Part shown: positions 51,934-60,221 of the stretch, piece after piece
How positions within the stretch are numbered: the first letter of the stretch is position 1
How the letters are laid out: each line of letters opens with the position of its first letter
Assembly: GCA_963827085.1 (NCBI GenBank)
Contig: CAWGZY010000002.1
Coordinates: 248,001 to 312,000, forward strand
DNA length: 64,000 bases
Source: JAGVPT01 sp963827085
GTDB lineage: Bacteria; Bacteroidota; Ignavibacteria; UBA10030; UBA8401
Reading direction: 5' to 3'
Translations under genes and position numbers: made by a program
Notes under the pieces: model-generated
What the model was told of the DNA's origin: nothing
Seen by the model: only the letters and a program-made list of their open reading frames with translations
Database searches by the model: none

Positions 51934-53513
51934 CGACAACATCGACATCGATCAGGGAAAGTGTTCCGTCCGTGAATCCCGCGACAGGGGAAACCATCGG
52001 GATGACGGAAGTGAATACCGTTGCCGATCTCAACGATGCAGTCGCTGGGGCCCGGAAGGTCCAGCCTGCCTGGGAGGCGGCCGGTTATAGAGAACGTCGA
52101 CGGCATCTCCTCCTCGTTCGCGACTATATCGTGACGAACGCGGAATTGCTCGCAGACATTATCTCCCGCGACACCGGAAAGACGAAAATCGATGCGCTCA
52201 GTACCGAAGTGATGTCGGCAGCGATGGCGGTCAGCTACTATGCCGCGCACGCAGAAAAGATACTAAGGCGTAAGCGACTGAGCGGCGGGAGCCTTCTCAC
52301 CTTCAACAAGCGCTCGTACGTCGACCGGGTGCCAATGGGTGTCGTGGGCATTATCAGTCCGTGGAATTATCCGTTCGCGATTCCAATCCACGAAGTTGCG
52401 ATGGCGCTCATTACAGGAAACGCGGTCATTCTGAAGGTTGCCTCTCAGACACTCCTAGTCGGAAAGGCAATCCAGGATGCCGTGGCGGCGGGGAATTTTC
52501 CCCCCGGCATTTTCACGCTCATAAATTTGCCCGGGACGGTCGCGGGGAAAGGATTCCTCGAGTCGGACATCAACAAACTTTTCTTCACCGGCTCCGTTGC
52601 CGTCGGCAAGCAGCTGATGGCGAAAGCGGCCGAGCGGCTGATTCCCGTCTCGCTCGAGCTTGGCGGAAACGATGCAATGATCGTCTGCCGGGATGCGAAC
52701 GTGCACCGCGCTGTGAACGGAGCGCTTTGGGCAGGAATATCGAACGCCGGACAATCGTGCGCCGCAGTGGAGAGAATTTATGTCGAAGATCCTCTCTATG
52801 AAGCGTTCGTCGCTCTTCTCAAGGAAAAGATGCATGGGCTGAAACAAGGACCGGATCAGAACTGTGACTTCGATGTGGGGGCGATGACAACGAAAGAACA
52901 GATGAAGAAAGTGCAGGATCAGCTCCGCGACGCCAGATCGAAGGGGGGAAAAATATTTGAGAACCCTCCCTCCAACGGTGCGAATCTTACGGGCATGTTC
53001 ATCTCGCCGACAATAGTCGAAGACGCCACCGACGACATGATGCTGATGAAAGAGGAAATCTTCGGTCCGGTCCTTGGTGTCGCCAGGGTGAAGGACGTGG
53101 ATGAAGCAGTACCAAAGGCAAATGCCTCAAGACTGGGGCTGACGGCTTCTGTCTGGTCCCGCAACAAGAAAAAGGCCCGCAGCATCGCCGCCCGGCTCGA
53201 AGTAGGATCGGTGATGATCAACGACCACCTCATGAGCCACGGACTTGCCGAGACACCGTGGGGCGGCTTCAAGGAATCCGGGATCGGCCGCACGCACGGT
53301 TATCTCGGACTGGAAGAGATGACGCAGCCCCGTGTCGTCATCGATGACATCCTGCCGGGCATGCAGAAAAATATGTGGTGGTATCCGCACAACAGAAGGG
53401 TCTTCGATGGACTCCTTGGCGGACTACACGTCCTCTATTCAAAGAGTCTGACGAAGCGTCTGGCCGGCGTCTTTAAGCTTGTTCCGGTCTTCTTACGGAG
53501 TTTTCAAAAATAG
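51930..53513 (+). CDS. Aldehyde dehydrogenase family protein
   Basis: The 527-residue NAD(P)-dependent aldehyde dehydrogenase has GIISPWNYPFAIPIHEVAMA, the catalytic Glu in LELGGNDAMIV, catalytic Cys in GQSCAAVERIYV, and EEIFGPVLGV. A C-terminal hydrophobic/basic extension of about 50 residues (MWWYPHNRRVFDGLL onward) could tether it to membranes, as in fatty-aldehyde dehydrogenases. The start is ATG 51930, overlapping the SDR stop; a longer open frame reaching back into the SDR gene is not coding. A clear terminator follows. Confidence 0.88.
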   Translation: MTTTSTSIRESVPSVNPATGETIGMTEVNTVADLNDAVAGARKVQPAWEAAGYRERRRHLLLVRDYIVTNAELLADIISRDTGKTKIDALSTEVMSAAMAVSYYAAHAEKILRRKRLSGGSLLTFNKRSYVDRVPMGVVGIISPWNYPFAIPIHEVAMALITGNAVILKVASQTLLVGKAIQDAVAAGNFPPGIFTLINLPGTVAGKGFLESDINKLFFTGSVAVGKQLMAKAAERLIPVSLELGGNDAMIVCRDANVHRAVNGALWAGISNAGQSCAAVERIYVEDPLYEAFVALLKEKMHGLKQGPDQNCDFDVGAMTTKEQMKKVQDQLRDARSKGGKIFENPPSNGANLTGMFISPTIVEDATDDMMLMKEEIFGPVLGVARVKDVDEAVPKANASRLGLTASVWSRNKKKARSIAARLEVGSVMINDHLMSHGLAETPWGGFKESGIGRTHGYLGLEEMTQPRVVIDDILPGMQKNMWWYPHNRRVFDGLLGGLHVLYSKSLTKRLAGVFKLVPVFLRSFQK

Positions 53514-53534
53514 AGGGAACTTCAGCCAGCGCAT

Positions 53535-53565
53535 AATGCCCAATAATTTATTGGGCATTTTTTTA
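53535..53565 (+). terminator. Terminator after the aldehyde dehydrogenase gene
   Basis: AATGCCCAATA pairs with TATTGGGCATT around a three-base loop, followed by a T-run, 22 bp after the stop. Confidence 0.92.
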
Positions 53566-53732
53566 TAAGGGATTTTTCCTCCTCACAATAGGATGGAAAT
53601 GACTGATTGCGCATACTTTACACGCGGACTCTCCTGCCCCGCAGCTCTCCTCTCGACAAGTTGCATGATATCGGCATTACGTCTTTCACGAATCCCGGGG
53701 ACACAATATATGACAGCTGTTTAGGTCCTTGC

Positions 53733-54092
53733 TCATCCAGACGACCTCTGCGCGTCATTATTCTTAATGACCGCGTATTTCTCAAGTACTGTGATCAAAT
53801 CATGAACAGGTTTGCTGCCGCTTCCTACGATAATGCCGCTCAATAAAACACTAAGGTACGGATGTCGAACCGAAGCCGTTAGCATTTGGACAAAATTTAC
53901 AGAAAATACAGAACATACGGCGATACCGAACGCTGATGCAAGAATCCAGAGCCAAATGGTGCGATGCCGTTTTATTGAAGGGTCAGTTGAATCTGGGTCC
54001 CCCAAAATTTTGAATTCGCTTAGCAATTCCACAATTCGCTCAACTGCTTGCGCTAAGACGTAAAGTAATGCCAACACCGGGCTGTTAAGCAT
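53733..54092 (-). CDS. Small two-helix membrane protein (hypothetical)
   Basis: The 119-residue protein has hydrophobic segments at about 1-22 and 46-70 and another weak one at 78-95, with charged ends. No family is recognised; the size and layout resemble holin-like or small accessory membrane proteins. A strong ribosome site (AAGGAGG) precedes the ATG, so it is probably expressed. The downstream 165 bp up to the aldehyde dehydrogenase terminator show no gene. Confidence 0.5.
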   Translation of the reverse strand: MLNSPVLALLYVLAQAVERIVELLSEFKILGDPDSTDPSIKRHRTIWLWILASAFGIAVCSVFSVNFVQMLTASVRHPYLSVLLSGIIVGSGSKPVHDLITVLEKYAVIKNNDAQRSSG

Positions 54093-54207
54093 ACTACCTC
54101 CTTATGGACTTATTACATCATGTTCATGTGTTGTTGTATCTATGAGTGTTTTCGTTCTCAATGTTCGTCGAGCTAGTGCTGTTTCCGATATTAAATCTTG
54201 TATTAGA

Positions 54208-54289
54208 ACCGCAAAGGACGCTAAGATCGCAAAGAAGTTTTTGTAGAAAAAACTACAAAAATCCTCGCGTCCTTAGCGACCTTTGCGGT
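54208..54289. repeat. Hairpin repeat, CGCAAAG...CTAAG family, copy 2
   Basis: ACCGCAAAGGACGCTAAG and CTTAGCGACCTTTGCGGT are inverted, with an inner hairpin TTTTGTAG / CTACAAAA. Related to the shorter element at 16891-16948. Confidence 0.7.
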
Positions 54290-54333
54290 GAATTAGTAAT
54301 AGGAAAACACAATATTTGTTTTGAGAAACAGCA

Positions 54334-54729
54334 TTAGTATCTGATTTCGTTCAATTCTCTTTGCGAGACTTTTCTTAAAAATTCAACCAGCTCGTTGTCT
54401 CCTATTATTTTCCCATCGTACATTCTCTTTCCATCTTCCAATAACGCTTTAATTTGAAAATTCAAATTTGATCTCTCCCTAAATTTATATATTGAGTTTA
54501 TTACCGTAAGAACCATTGAAAGAAGCGAAGACCATATAATCAATGAGTCAAACGTATTTTGAATGTCAAGAGCGTAGTGTTGTTTGAGGAGCAACATAGA
54601 TGGTATCGCCAGAACTATCATGATGCTAATAGCTCCGCACCAATTCCCGACTAGTCTGTTCATTGTGCCCCGTTTGTGTTGAAAATCTATTTTTCTTAAT
54701 AAGTCTTCATACGTTGGATTAATTTCCAT
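54334..54729 (-). CDS. Two-helix membrane protein, SLATT/DUF4231-like (tentative)
   Basis: The 131-residue protein has a short N-terminal charged helix, two membrane segments (about 27-50 and 63-82), then a charged cytoplasmic tail starting KFRERSNLNFQIKALLEDGK and ending SQRELNEIRY. That order of two helices, an aromatic-Arg-Glu-Arg turn and a helical tail recalls SLATT / DUF4231 membrane effectors, but identity is low by eye. No neighbouring nucleotide-signalling enzyme was found. It could instead be an ordinary small membrane protein. Confidence 0.45.
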   Translation of the reverse strand: MEINPTYEDLLRKIDFQHKRGTMNRLVGNWCGAISIMIVLAIPSMLLLKQHYALDIQNTFDSLIIWSSLLSMVLTVINSIYKFRERSNLNFQIKALLEDGKRMYDGKIIGDNELVEFLRKVSQRELNEIRY

Positions 54730-55134
54730 AATAGCCCGTTAGCTTGATTTATTGTATCCTTGACGGCAATTCGTATTAAAACTCTTTCACACTGATTTCT
54801 TCAATTGCCTTCACAGTGGTTTCCCCCGCCGATGATAACTGCGCGCTCAACCGACTTTTTTTCCGTCATACGTTTCATGTCATACCTTCAAACGAAGCCC
54901 CCTATTATATGTATCCTCCAAATAGGGCTGAATGAAGTTTCCTGTGCTATTTGCCGTGAACAAATTCTCCTTAAAATCGGGTGGTTTTCTGCATTCCCGT
55001 GCATTTTTCGCGAGAAGTTGATTGTCAATGATTCATGTTGCATATTCCGATACAAAAAATGCCGCACGGAACGCGCTTGGTTGAGCTATGCTCGCGTGCG
55101 GCATTTTTTAAGGACATGCGGCGACTCCCGCAGT
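54730..55134. other. Gene-free stretch
   Basis: Open frames here (for example 54805-55200 on plus) have no family resemblance, no ribosome site and atypical composition. The only clear structure is the hairpin at 55054-55109. Confidence 0.5.
55054..55109. terminator. Hairpin terminator with long loop
   Basis: AAAAAATGCCGCACG pairs with CGTGCGGCATTTTTT across a 26-base loop; A- and T-runs flank both arms, so it can act in either direction. It lies about 25 bp past the stop of the small secreted-peptide gene. Confidence 0.75.
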
Positions 55135-55314
55135 TTAGCAGGCCCTCGGAGGTGGAGGGGAAGGGAGTGGAGGCTGCACCCCTCCATCTTCAACAAGTAG
55201 TCTCTGTGAGCTTGTTGCTGCGGTACTAGAAGTAACGGGAAATTTGTGGTTTGAGGCTGTCAATAAGATCAGTGCCACAACGGTTGTGATGATAAAACGA
55301 TCCAAGTTTCTCAT
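55135..55314 (-). CDS. Small secreted or membrane-anchored peptide (59 aa)
   Basis: A reading frame of 59 codons begins at ATG 55314 with an excellent ribosome site (AAAAGGAGAT, about 6 bp upstream). Residues 1-20 (MRNLDRFIITTVVALILLTA) form a signal peptide or anchor. The rest is polar and ends in a proline-rich tail, GGVQPPLPSPPPPRAC. A hairpin terminator follows within 30 bp, completing a plausible transcription unit. No homologue is recognised. It lies divergent to the TPR-CHAT gene, whose product is also exported, and may belong to the same system. Confidence 0.55.
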   Translation of the reverse strand: MRNLDRFIITTVVALILLTASNHKFPVTSSTAATSSQRLLVEDGGVQPPLPSPPPPRAC

Positions 55315-55479
55315 GGCTAAATCTCCTTTTCTTGATGAGTTGAATTGTAGATGGTTAGTCCACCTACTTCATTGCTTATATACTCTTGCGGACCCAACCG
55401 TTGAAGTTTTAGCCGCACTGCACAACGCTTTTTCTAACTCATGGAACCTACTGTGATTGGGTCCTCACATAGCAGCGTT

Positions 55480-58400
55480 ATGCCTTCCTCCTACAGATAT
55501 ACACGACCAAGACCAACCAAGAATCTTCTTATCTCCTTTCTTTGTTCTCTCGTGTTCACAATCGGTGCGAGCGCCCAATCGGTCGGATCGAAACTCACAG
55601 ATGCTGATCAACTCGAAATACGCGCTTACGAATTCTTTGTATCCGCCTGTTATGACAGCTCCCTTGCTTGTTACGAGAAGGCAGAGAACCTGTATGCCAA
55701 TGTTGGCAACTGGGCAGAAGTTCTTGAGTGCCTCAACCGGGAAGCAGACGTGCTTGCAAGATTAGCGCAGTATGAAAAAGCAGTGATGTGTTTGGAAAAG
55801 GCAAGAGAGATCGCTGCTGACAAGCTCCCACCGGACGACCCAATACTAGGAACAACATATAGCCTTCTGGGGTATATCTACCACCACGAGCAGGCATACA
55901 GCGAGGCTGTTCGCTATCTCCAAGAAGGATTGAGAATCAGATTAAAGGCATATGGTCCGATGAATATTGAGGTCGGCCGCTCTTACTACTTGCTTGCGAC
56001 GACTTACAGAACAATGGGAAAATATGATGAAGCTCAATTAGCTATTACACAAGCCTTGGACTTAAGCGGAAAAGTGGGAAATCAAGAAGACATGGCAATG
56101 AATATGCTCGCATTGGCAAACATACTATCTGACAAAGGTGAGTACGCAGGTTCGATAAATATTGAGAGGATCATAGAAGACACTCTCGTCAAGGCTGGGA
56201 AAAAGTCGAGTGCTCTGCTCGCAACGTGCTATTTCTATCATGGGAGAGACCTCCTCCATGAGAACCAATACAAAAGCGCAGTTTCCTATCTATCAAGATC
56301 ACTTTCTCTTTTTACCGGACTCTATGGGGAGAATCATCCTGATGTTTCAGGGTGCTTAATGAAACTAGGCGAGGCCTATTCACTTCAGGGAGATTTTACG
56401 CAGGCACAGTCATATTTCACTAAAAGCCAAGAAGTCCTGCTCAAAATAAACGGCCCAAATCATTCCAGCATGGCAGAATTATACGCTTATCTCAGCGACT
56501 TGTATTTGAGAAAACACGATTTGGATAGTGCGCTTTCCTTTGGACAGAAGTCAACGCAAATACAACGGATCTACTACGGGGGATCACATATCTCTACAGC
56601 AAATAGTCTCGAGAAGCTTTCTCGTGTATTTGAACGAAAGGGTGATTATAACGCTGCACTCGCCACCCTGGACAGTTCTCTTGTGATAAAGCTGGCAATC
56701 AACCCCAGCTCCGTGGAGGTGGCCAGGCTATATTTGTCAATCGGGGTTGTTCATTCGAAATCAGACCGCGCAGACAAGGCGGATTTCTATTTTCGGCTAG
56801 CTCGAGAGGTTTTTGATAGTTCGCATTCTACCGACACTACTTTTCTAGTATTACTGCAAAATTCTTACGGCGATATGTTTCTTAGAAAGAAAAACTTTCA
56901 CTCGGCCCTCGATCACTATAAGGAAGCTGCATTACTCTTGCAGGGAGGATCGGGCGAAAGAATGTTCACCTCCTCCGTACGCAACGAGCTTTCAAGCTCG
57001 GACGAGCTCAGACTCCACTACTTGTTGTCGGCTTCAAGGGCGTACGAATCGCTTGACTCAGTTTCCGGCAACTTTCATTATCTCGATAGTGCCTATTGCG
57101 ACCTTGAGAATGCGATGTCCATTCAAACAATGATTCGAAGGGGATACAAGGCAGAGGGATCGAAGATCTATTTTGACGAAGAATCCTATGATGTCAACAA
57201 AAATGCTGTGGAGGACGCGTTGGCACTGTATTCCAAAACAAAGGATAAGAAGTATCTCCAGAAGGCATTCCAGTGTTCCGAAAAATCGAAAGCGAATCTC
57301 TTGTTTGATAAGATGATTCAGTCTGAAGCACTGCATTCTTCCGGAGCGCCCGATAGTATGCTGCAAAGAGAAGAACTTCTGAGGACCAACATTGCAAGTT
57401 CAAATTATAAAGTGGGAGAGACAAATCTACAGAGCGACCCCAAAGGACAACATTCCGACTACTTTGCTAATCTTGTTGCCTATGACAGGTTAATGGATTC
57501 CCTCGAGAACTATTTTCCTAATTACTATGATCTGAAGTACCGGGTGGAAGAAATCGCGCTCCCTCCGATCCAAAAACGTCTTCCTTCCACCTCTGTGATT
57601 CTTGAATACTTCTTTGCAAAAGACAGGCTTTGTATTTTCACCATATCGAAAGACAAATTTGATCTCACGGTCGTACGGAGAACGTCGGAGATCAAAGAAG
57701 CCGCGTTGGCCATGAGGAAATCTTTGAGGACCGTCGACAGGCGTGAATACTTAAAACAAGCTTCCGATCTCTACAGAATGATCGTGCAGCCGGTGGAGAA
57801 ATTTTTAAAAGGAAAACAACTGATCGTAATCCCTGACGGAGAATTGTACTACATACCGTTTGAATCTCTTCTCACCGCGCCGCAGTCAAACGAGACTTTT
57901 TCTAATTATTCAAGTCTTCCGTTTCTTATTAAGACACACACAGTATCGTACGCTTATTCCACCTCCTTGTTCATGGAACGGCGGCTGAGTCCGCCGCACA
58001 CCGAGAAGAGCTTTGTCGGTTTCGCTCCAGTGTTCGACGATTCCACAAACAAGAATCTTGGGGAAACATCAAAAAAGGATTTCGCGGAGCTTCGCTCATT
58101 TTCTTTAGATGGAAAAAAATACGGCGACTTGGAATATAGTCAGGAGGAGGTGGAGGATATTGCCGCGCTCTTTGAAAACAAGAATTTGAAATCGAAAATA
58201 TTCTTACATGATGAGGCCAGTGAAAGCAACTTCAAACAGGCTGTTCATGATTACAGCTTCGTGCATATTGCCAGCCATGGATTTGCCGACGAAATTCATC
58301 CGGATTTATCGGCGCTCTTATTTTCAGAAGCCGGCGGACATCAAACGAGAGAAGATGGAATTTTGAACGCAAGTGAGACGTATGACCTTAAATTGAACGC

Positions 58401-58695
58401 AGACCTTGTTGTTCTGAGCAGCTGTGAGAGCGGGATTGGAAGGCTCGTGAAGGGTGAAGGCCTGATGGCGATTACCAGAGGATTCTTTTATTCAGGCGCC
58501 AGAAATGTGCTTTTCTCGTTGTGGAAAATTTCAGATAAGAGTACCAGCAAACTCATGGTCGATTTTTATCGGTCTATTCTCGCCGGTGATAGTTTCCCCC
58601 GAGCACTGCAGGAGACAAAGTTGAATGTGATCCGTAATAATCCGTACGACTTCCCCAGCGAATGGGCGGGATTTCTTCTCATTGCCTCGAATTAA
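55480..58695 (+). CDS. Exported TPR-CHAT (caspase-like) protein
   Basis: The protein of about 1,071 residues has a signal peptide (NLLISFLCSLVFTIGASAQS), about ten tetratricopeptide repeats over the first 500 residues (several of TPR_12 type, such as YEKAVMCLEKAREI), a helical linker, and a C-terminal CHAT domain. Counting from the upstream ATG at 55441, the caspase-like dyad is His946 in FVHIASHGF and Cys995 in VVLSSCESG, followed by GEGLMAITRGFFYSGARNVL. Both catalytic residues are intact, so protease activity is likely. ATG 55480 gives a more normal signal than 55441. It ends 7 bp from the convergent anti-sigma gene. Confidence 0.87.
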   Translation: MPSSYRYTRPRPTKNLLISFLCSLVFTIGASAQSVGSKLTDADQLEIRAYEFFVSACYDSSLACYEKAENLYANVGNWAEVLECLNREADVLARLAQYEKAVMCLEKAREIAADKLPPDDPILGTTYSLLGYIYHHEQAYSEAVRYLQEGLRIRLKAYGPMNIEVGRSYYLLATTYRTMGKYDEAQLAITQALDLSGKVGNQEDMAMNMLALANILSDKGEYAGSINIERIIEDTLVKAGKKSSALLATCYFYHGRDLLHENQYKSAVSYLSRSLSLFTGLYGENHPDVSGCLMKLGEAYSLQGDFTQAQSYFTKSQEVLLKINGPNHSSMAELYAYLSDLYLRKHDLDSALSFGQKSTQIQRIYYGGSHISTANSLEKLSRVFERKGDYNAALATLDSSLVIKLAINPSSVEVARLYLSIGVVHSKSDRADKADFYFRLAREVFDSSHSTDTTFLVLLQNSYGDMFLRKKNFHSALDHYKEAALLLQGGSGERMFTSSVRNELSSSDELRLHYLLSASRAYESLDSVSGNFHYLDSAYCDLENAMSIQTMIRRGYKAEGSKIYFDEESYDVNKNAVEDALALYSKTKDKKYLQKAFQCSEKSKANLLFDKMIQSEALHSSGAPDSMLQREELLRTNIASSNYKVGETNLQSDPKGQHSDYFANLVAYDRLMDSLENYFPNYYDLKYRVEEIALPPIQKRLPSTSVILEYFFAKDRLCIFTISKDKFDLTVVRRTSEIKEAALAMRKSLRTVDRREYLKQASDLYRMIVQPVEKFLKGKQLIVIPDGELYYIPFESLLTAPQSNETFSNYSSLPFLIKTHTVSYAYSTSLFMERRLSPPHTEKSFVGFAPVFDDSTNKNLGETSKKDFAELRSFSLDGKKYGDLEYSQEEVEDIAALFENKNLKSKIFLHDEASESNFKQAVHDYSFVHIASHGFADEIHPDLSALLFSEAGGHQTREDGILNASETYDLKLNADLVVLSSCESGIGRLVKGEGLMAITRGFFYSGARNVLFSLWKISDKSTSKLMVDFYRSILAGDSFPRALQETKLNVIRNNPYDFPSEWAGFLLIASN

Positions 58696-58702
58696 TCGGC
58701 TG

Positions 58703-59425
58703 CTATTCGACAAAAAACTTCCCGACATACAGAAGCTCGTCTGCCGTTTCCAGCCTCCAATAGTAAAGCCCCCGCTCCAAAGTTCCGGAGAACTGGTATC
58801 CATTTTCATTTGTCCGTGCAACAACGACTTCTTTCCCCTTGTTGTTGACTATTTTAAGAATAACTTTCTCCTCCTCACCACGGGCCCATTTGAAAGTAAC
58901 CTTGCCATGAATTCTCTCACCGAGAGTTGGGGACTCTACTTCAATGTCGTTTGATCGATAATGAACGCCGATCAGTCCCTCAAGCTCGGGCGATACGGCA
59001 TAATTATCGGATAGGAGACCCTTGCCTGTCCCCTTTGACGAGCTATCAATCCCCGCGGTTAACGGAGGAATACTCTGTGTTGAACCTTCTATCTTGCTCC
59101 GGCCATGTCCCGGTAAACCTAGCCTAGTGATTCCGTAAAGTCCAAAACCGATGAGTACAACGGCCGCAATTCTATAGAAAATAGTACGATTCAAATTTTC
59201 CAGCTTCTGCCTTGGCCCGAAAAAGAAAAGTCGTTTCTCAGGCTTCCCAACCTCTTCTTCAAGCAGCTGAAATAGCTCTTCTATATTGAGCTTGCACGCG
59301 GCACATTCTGAAACATGTTCCAGAACCGGTTCCGGGAGTTGTTCAAGTGTATTAAGCTTCAATGCATCAACATAGAGGGCTATGCCTTCCTCGTTCAGAT
59401 GCAAGTTTTCGTCGAAAAGCTTCAT
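58703..59425 (-). CDS. Transmembrane zinc-finger anti-sigma factor with periplasmic Ig-like domain
   Basis: The 240-residue protein has an N-terminal ZAS-type zinc site H37-x3-C41-x2-C44 (EHVSECAACK), a linker, one membrane helix (about 82-100), and a periplasmic C-terminal beta-sandwich (PTLGERIHGKVTFKWARG, GLYYWRLETADELLYVGKFF). This is the layout of membrane anti-sigma factors that release their sigma factor after proteolysis. It lies 49 bp after the sigma gene in the same operon. The periplasmic part faces the same compartment as the TPR-CHAT protein encoded convergently. Confidence 0.75.
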   Translation of the reverse strand: MKLFDENLHLNEEGIALYVDALKLNTLEQLPEPVLEHVSECAACKLNIEELFQLLEEEVGKPEKRLFFFGPRQKLENLNRTIFYRIAAVVLIGFGLYGITRLGLPGHGRSKIEGSTQSIPPLTAGIDSSSKGTGKGLLSDNYAVSPELEGLIGVHYRSNDIEVESPTLGERIHGKVTFKWARGEEEKVILKIVNNKGKEVVVARTNENGYQFSGTLERGLYYWRLETADELLYVGKFFVE

Positions 59426-59474
59426 TAGCTCACCTAAGTCATATTATATGTACTTATATATCTTCAAACTATGC

Positions 59475-60221
59475 TTAAATGGAGAAATATTTTTCAGCCA
59501 ATATTTTCAGGGTTTCTTTATCATAGGATGATTCGCTCTTGCTGCCATTCAGAAGCTGGATTATTTCGCGAACCCTCACCTCCGACCAATTTCTTACTGC
59601 ATCGACGGTGTTGCTTTTGCCTTCGTATTTATTCAGGAGAGGGGTAACAATCCGATAGACATCTTTTGACTCAATTTCATCATAGTGAGTCCCAAAATTA
59701 CTTAAGAAAACGAGAATGTCCTCTTCAGAGCAAGTCGGAAAACAGGCTATTACATCTTCCTTGTTTATCCTCAGGCGAAAATAAAGCTTGACACACAGGA
59801 TGACCTTTTCCCTTTTTTTGTGAAAATATTTGAATATCCTCTTTAGCCGCTCCAGGTCGATTTCTATCGCAAGGTTCCTGGTGGCGGTTTCTTCGATGAT
59901 CGGATCCTCGACATTCAGGGGAATTACCCTGATTTCCCTCTTTTTTTTATCATAAATCTTTAAACAGGAGTTCCTAACGATGGCCGAAAAGTACGTTTTG
60001 AGCAGTGCCATGCCATTATATTGGTCGCGGATCCTTTCCGATTTGCCGAGCAAGTCCTCGTTAACAGCCTGGACGACATCCTCAAAATCGGAGGGCGAGA
60101 ACATTCTGCCGGCAATATATTTTTTAACGATTATTTGTATGATCTCTTGATACTTAATAATGAGCTCGCGAGGCTGCTCTCTAAGCAACTTCACATCCTG
60201 CTGATTCCTATTACGAAACAT
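59475..60221 (-). CDS. Divergent sigma-70 family RNA polymerase sigma factor
   Basis: The 248-residue protein has a sigma region 2 at about 35-95: SDFEDVVQAVNEDLL (core-binding helix) and MALLKTYFSAIVRNSCLKIYDKKKRE (-10 recognition helix). The C-terminal part is long and lacks an obvious region 4 helix-turn-helix; VRNWSEVRVREIIQLLNGS near 205 may be a diverged version. Longer than typical ECF factors (about 190). It heads an operon with the anti-sigma gene, so autoregulation is likely. Confidence 0.75.
   Translation of the reverse strand: MFRNRNQQDVKLLREQPRELIIKYQEIIQIIVKKYIAGRMFSPSDFEDVVQAVNEDLLGKSERIRDQYNGMALLKTYFSAIVRNSCLKIYDKKKREIRVIPLNVEDPIIEETATRNLAIEIDLERLKRIFKYFHKKREKVILCVKLYFRLRINKEDVIACFPTCSEEDILVFLSNFGTHYDEIESKDVYRIVTPLLNKYEGKSNTVDAVRNWSEVRVREIIQLLNGSKSESSYDKETLKILAEKYFSI

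Noticed and set aside
54805..55200. 131-codon open frame on the plus strand
   Set aside because: No ribosome site or family; it runs through a terminator hairpin and the antisense of a better-supported small gene.
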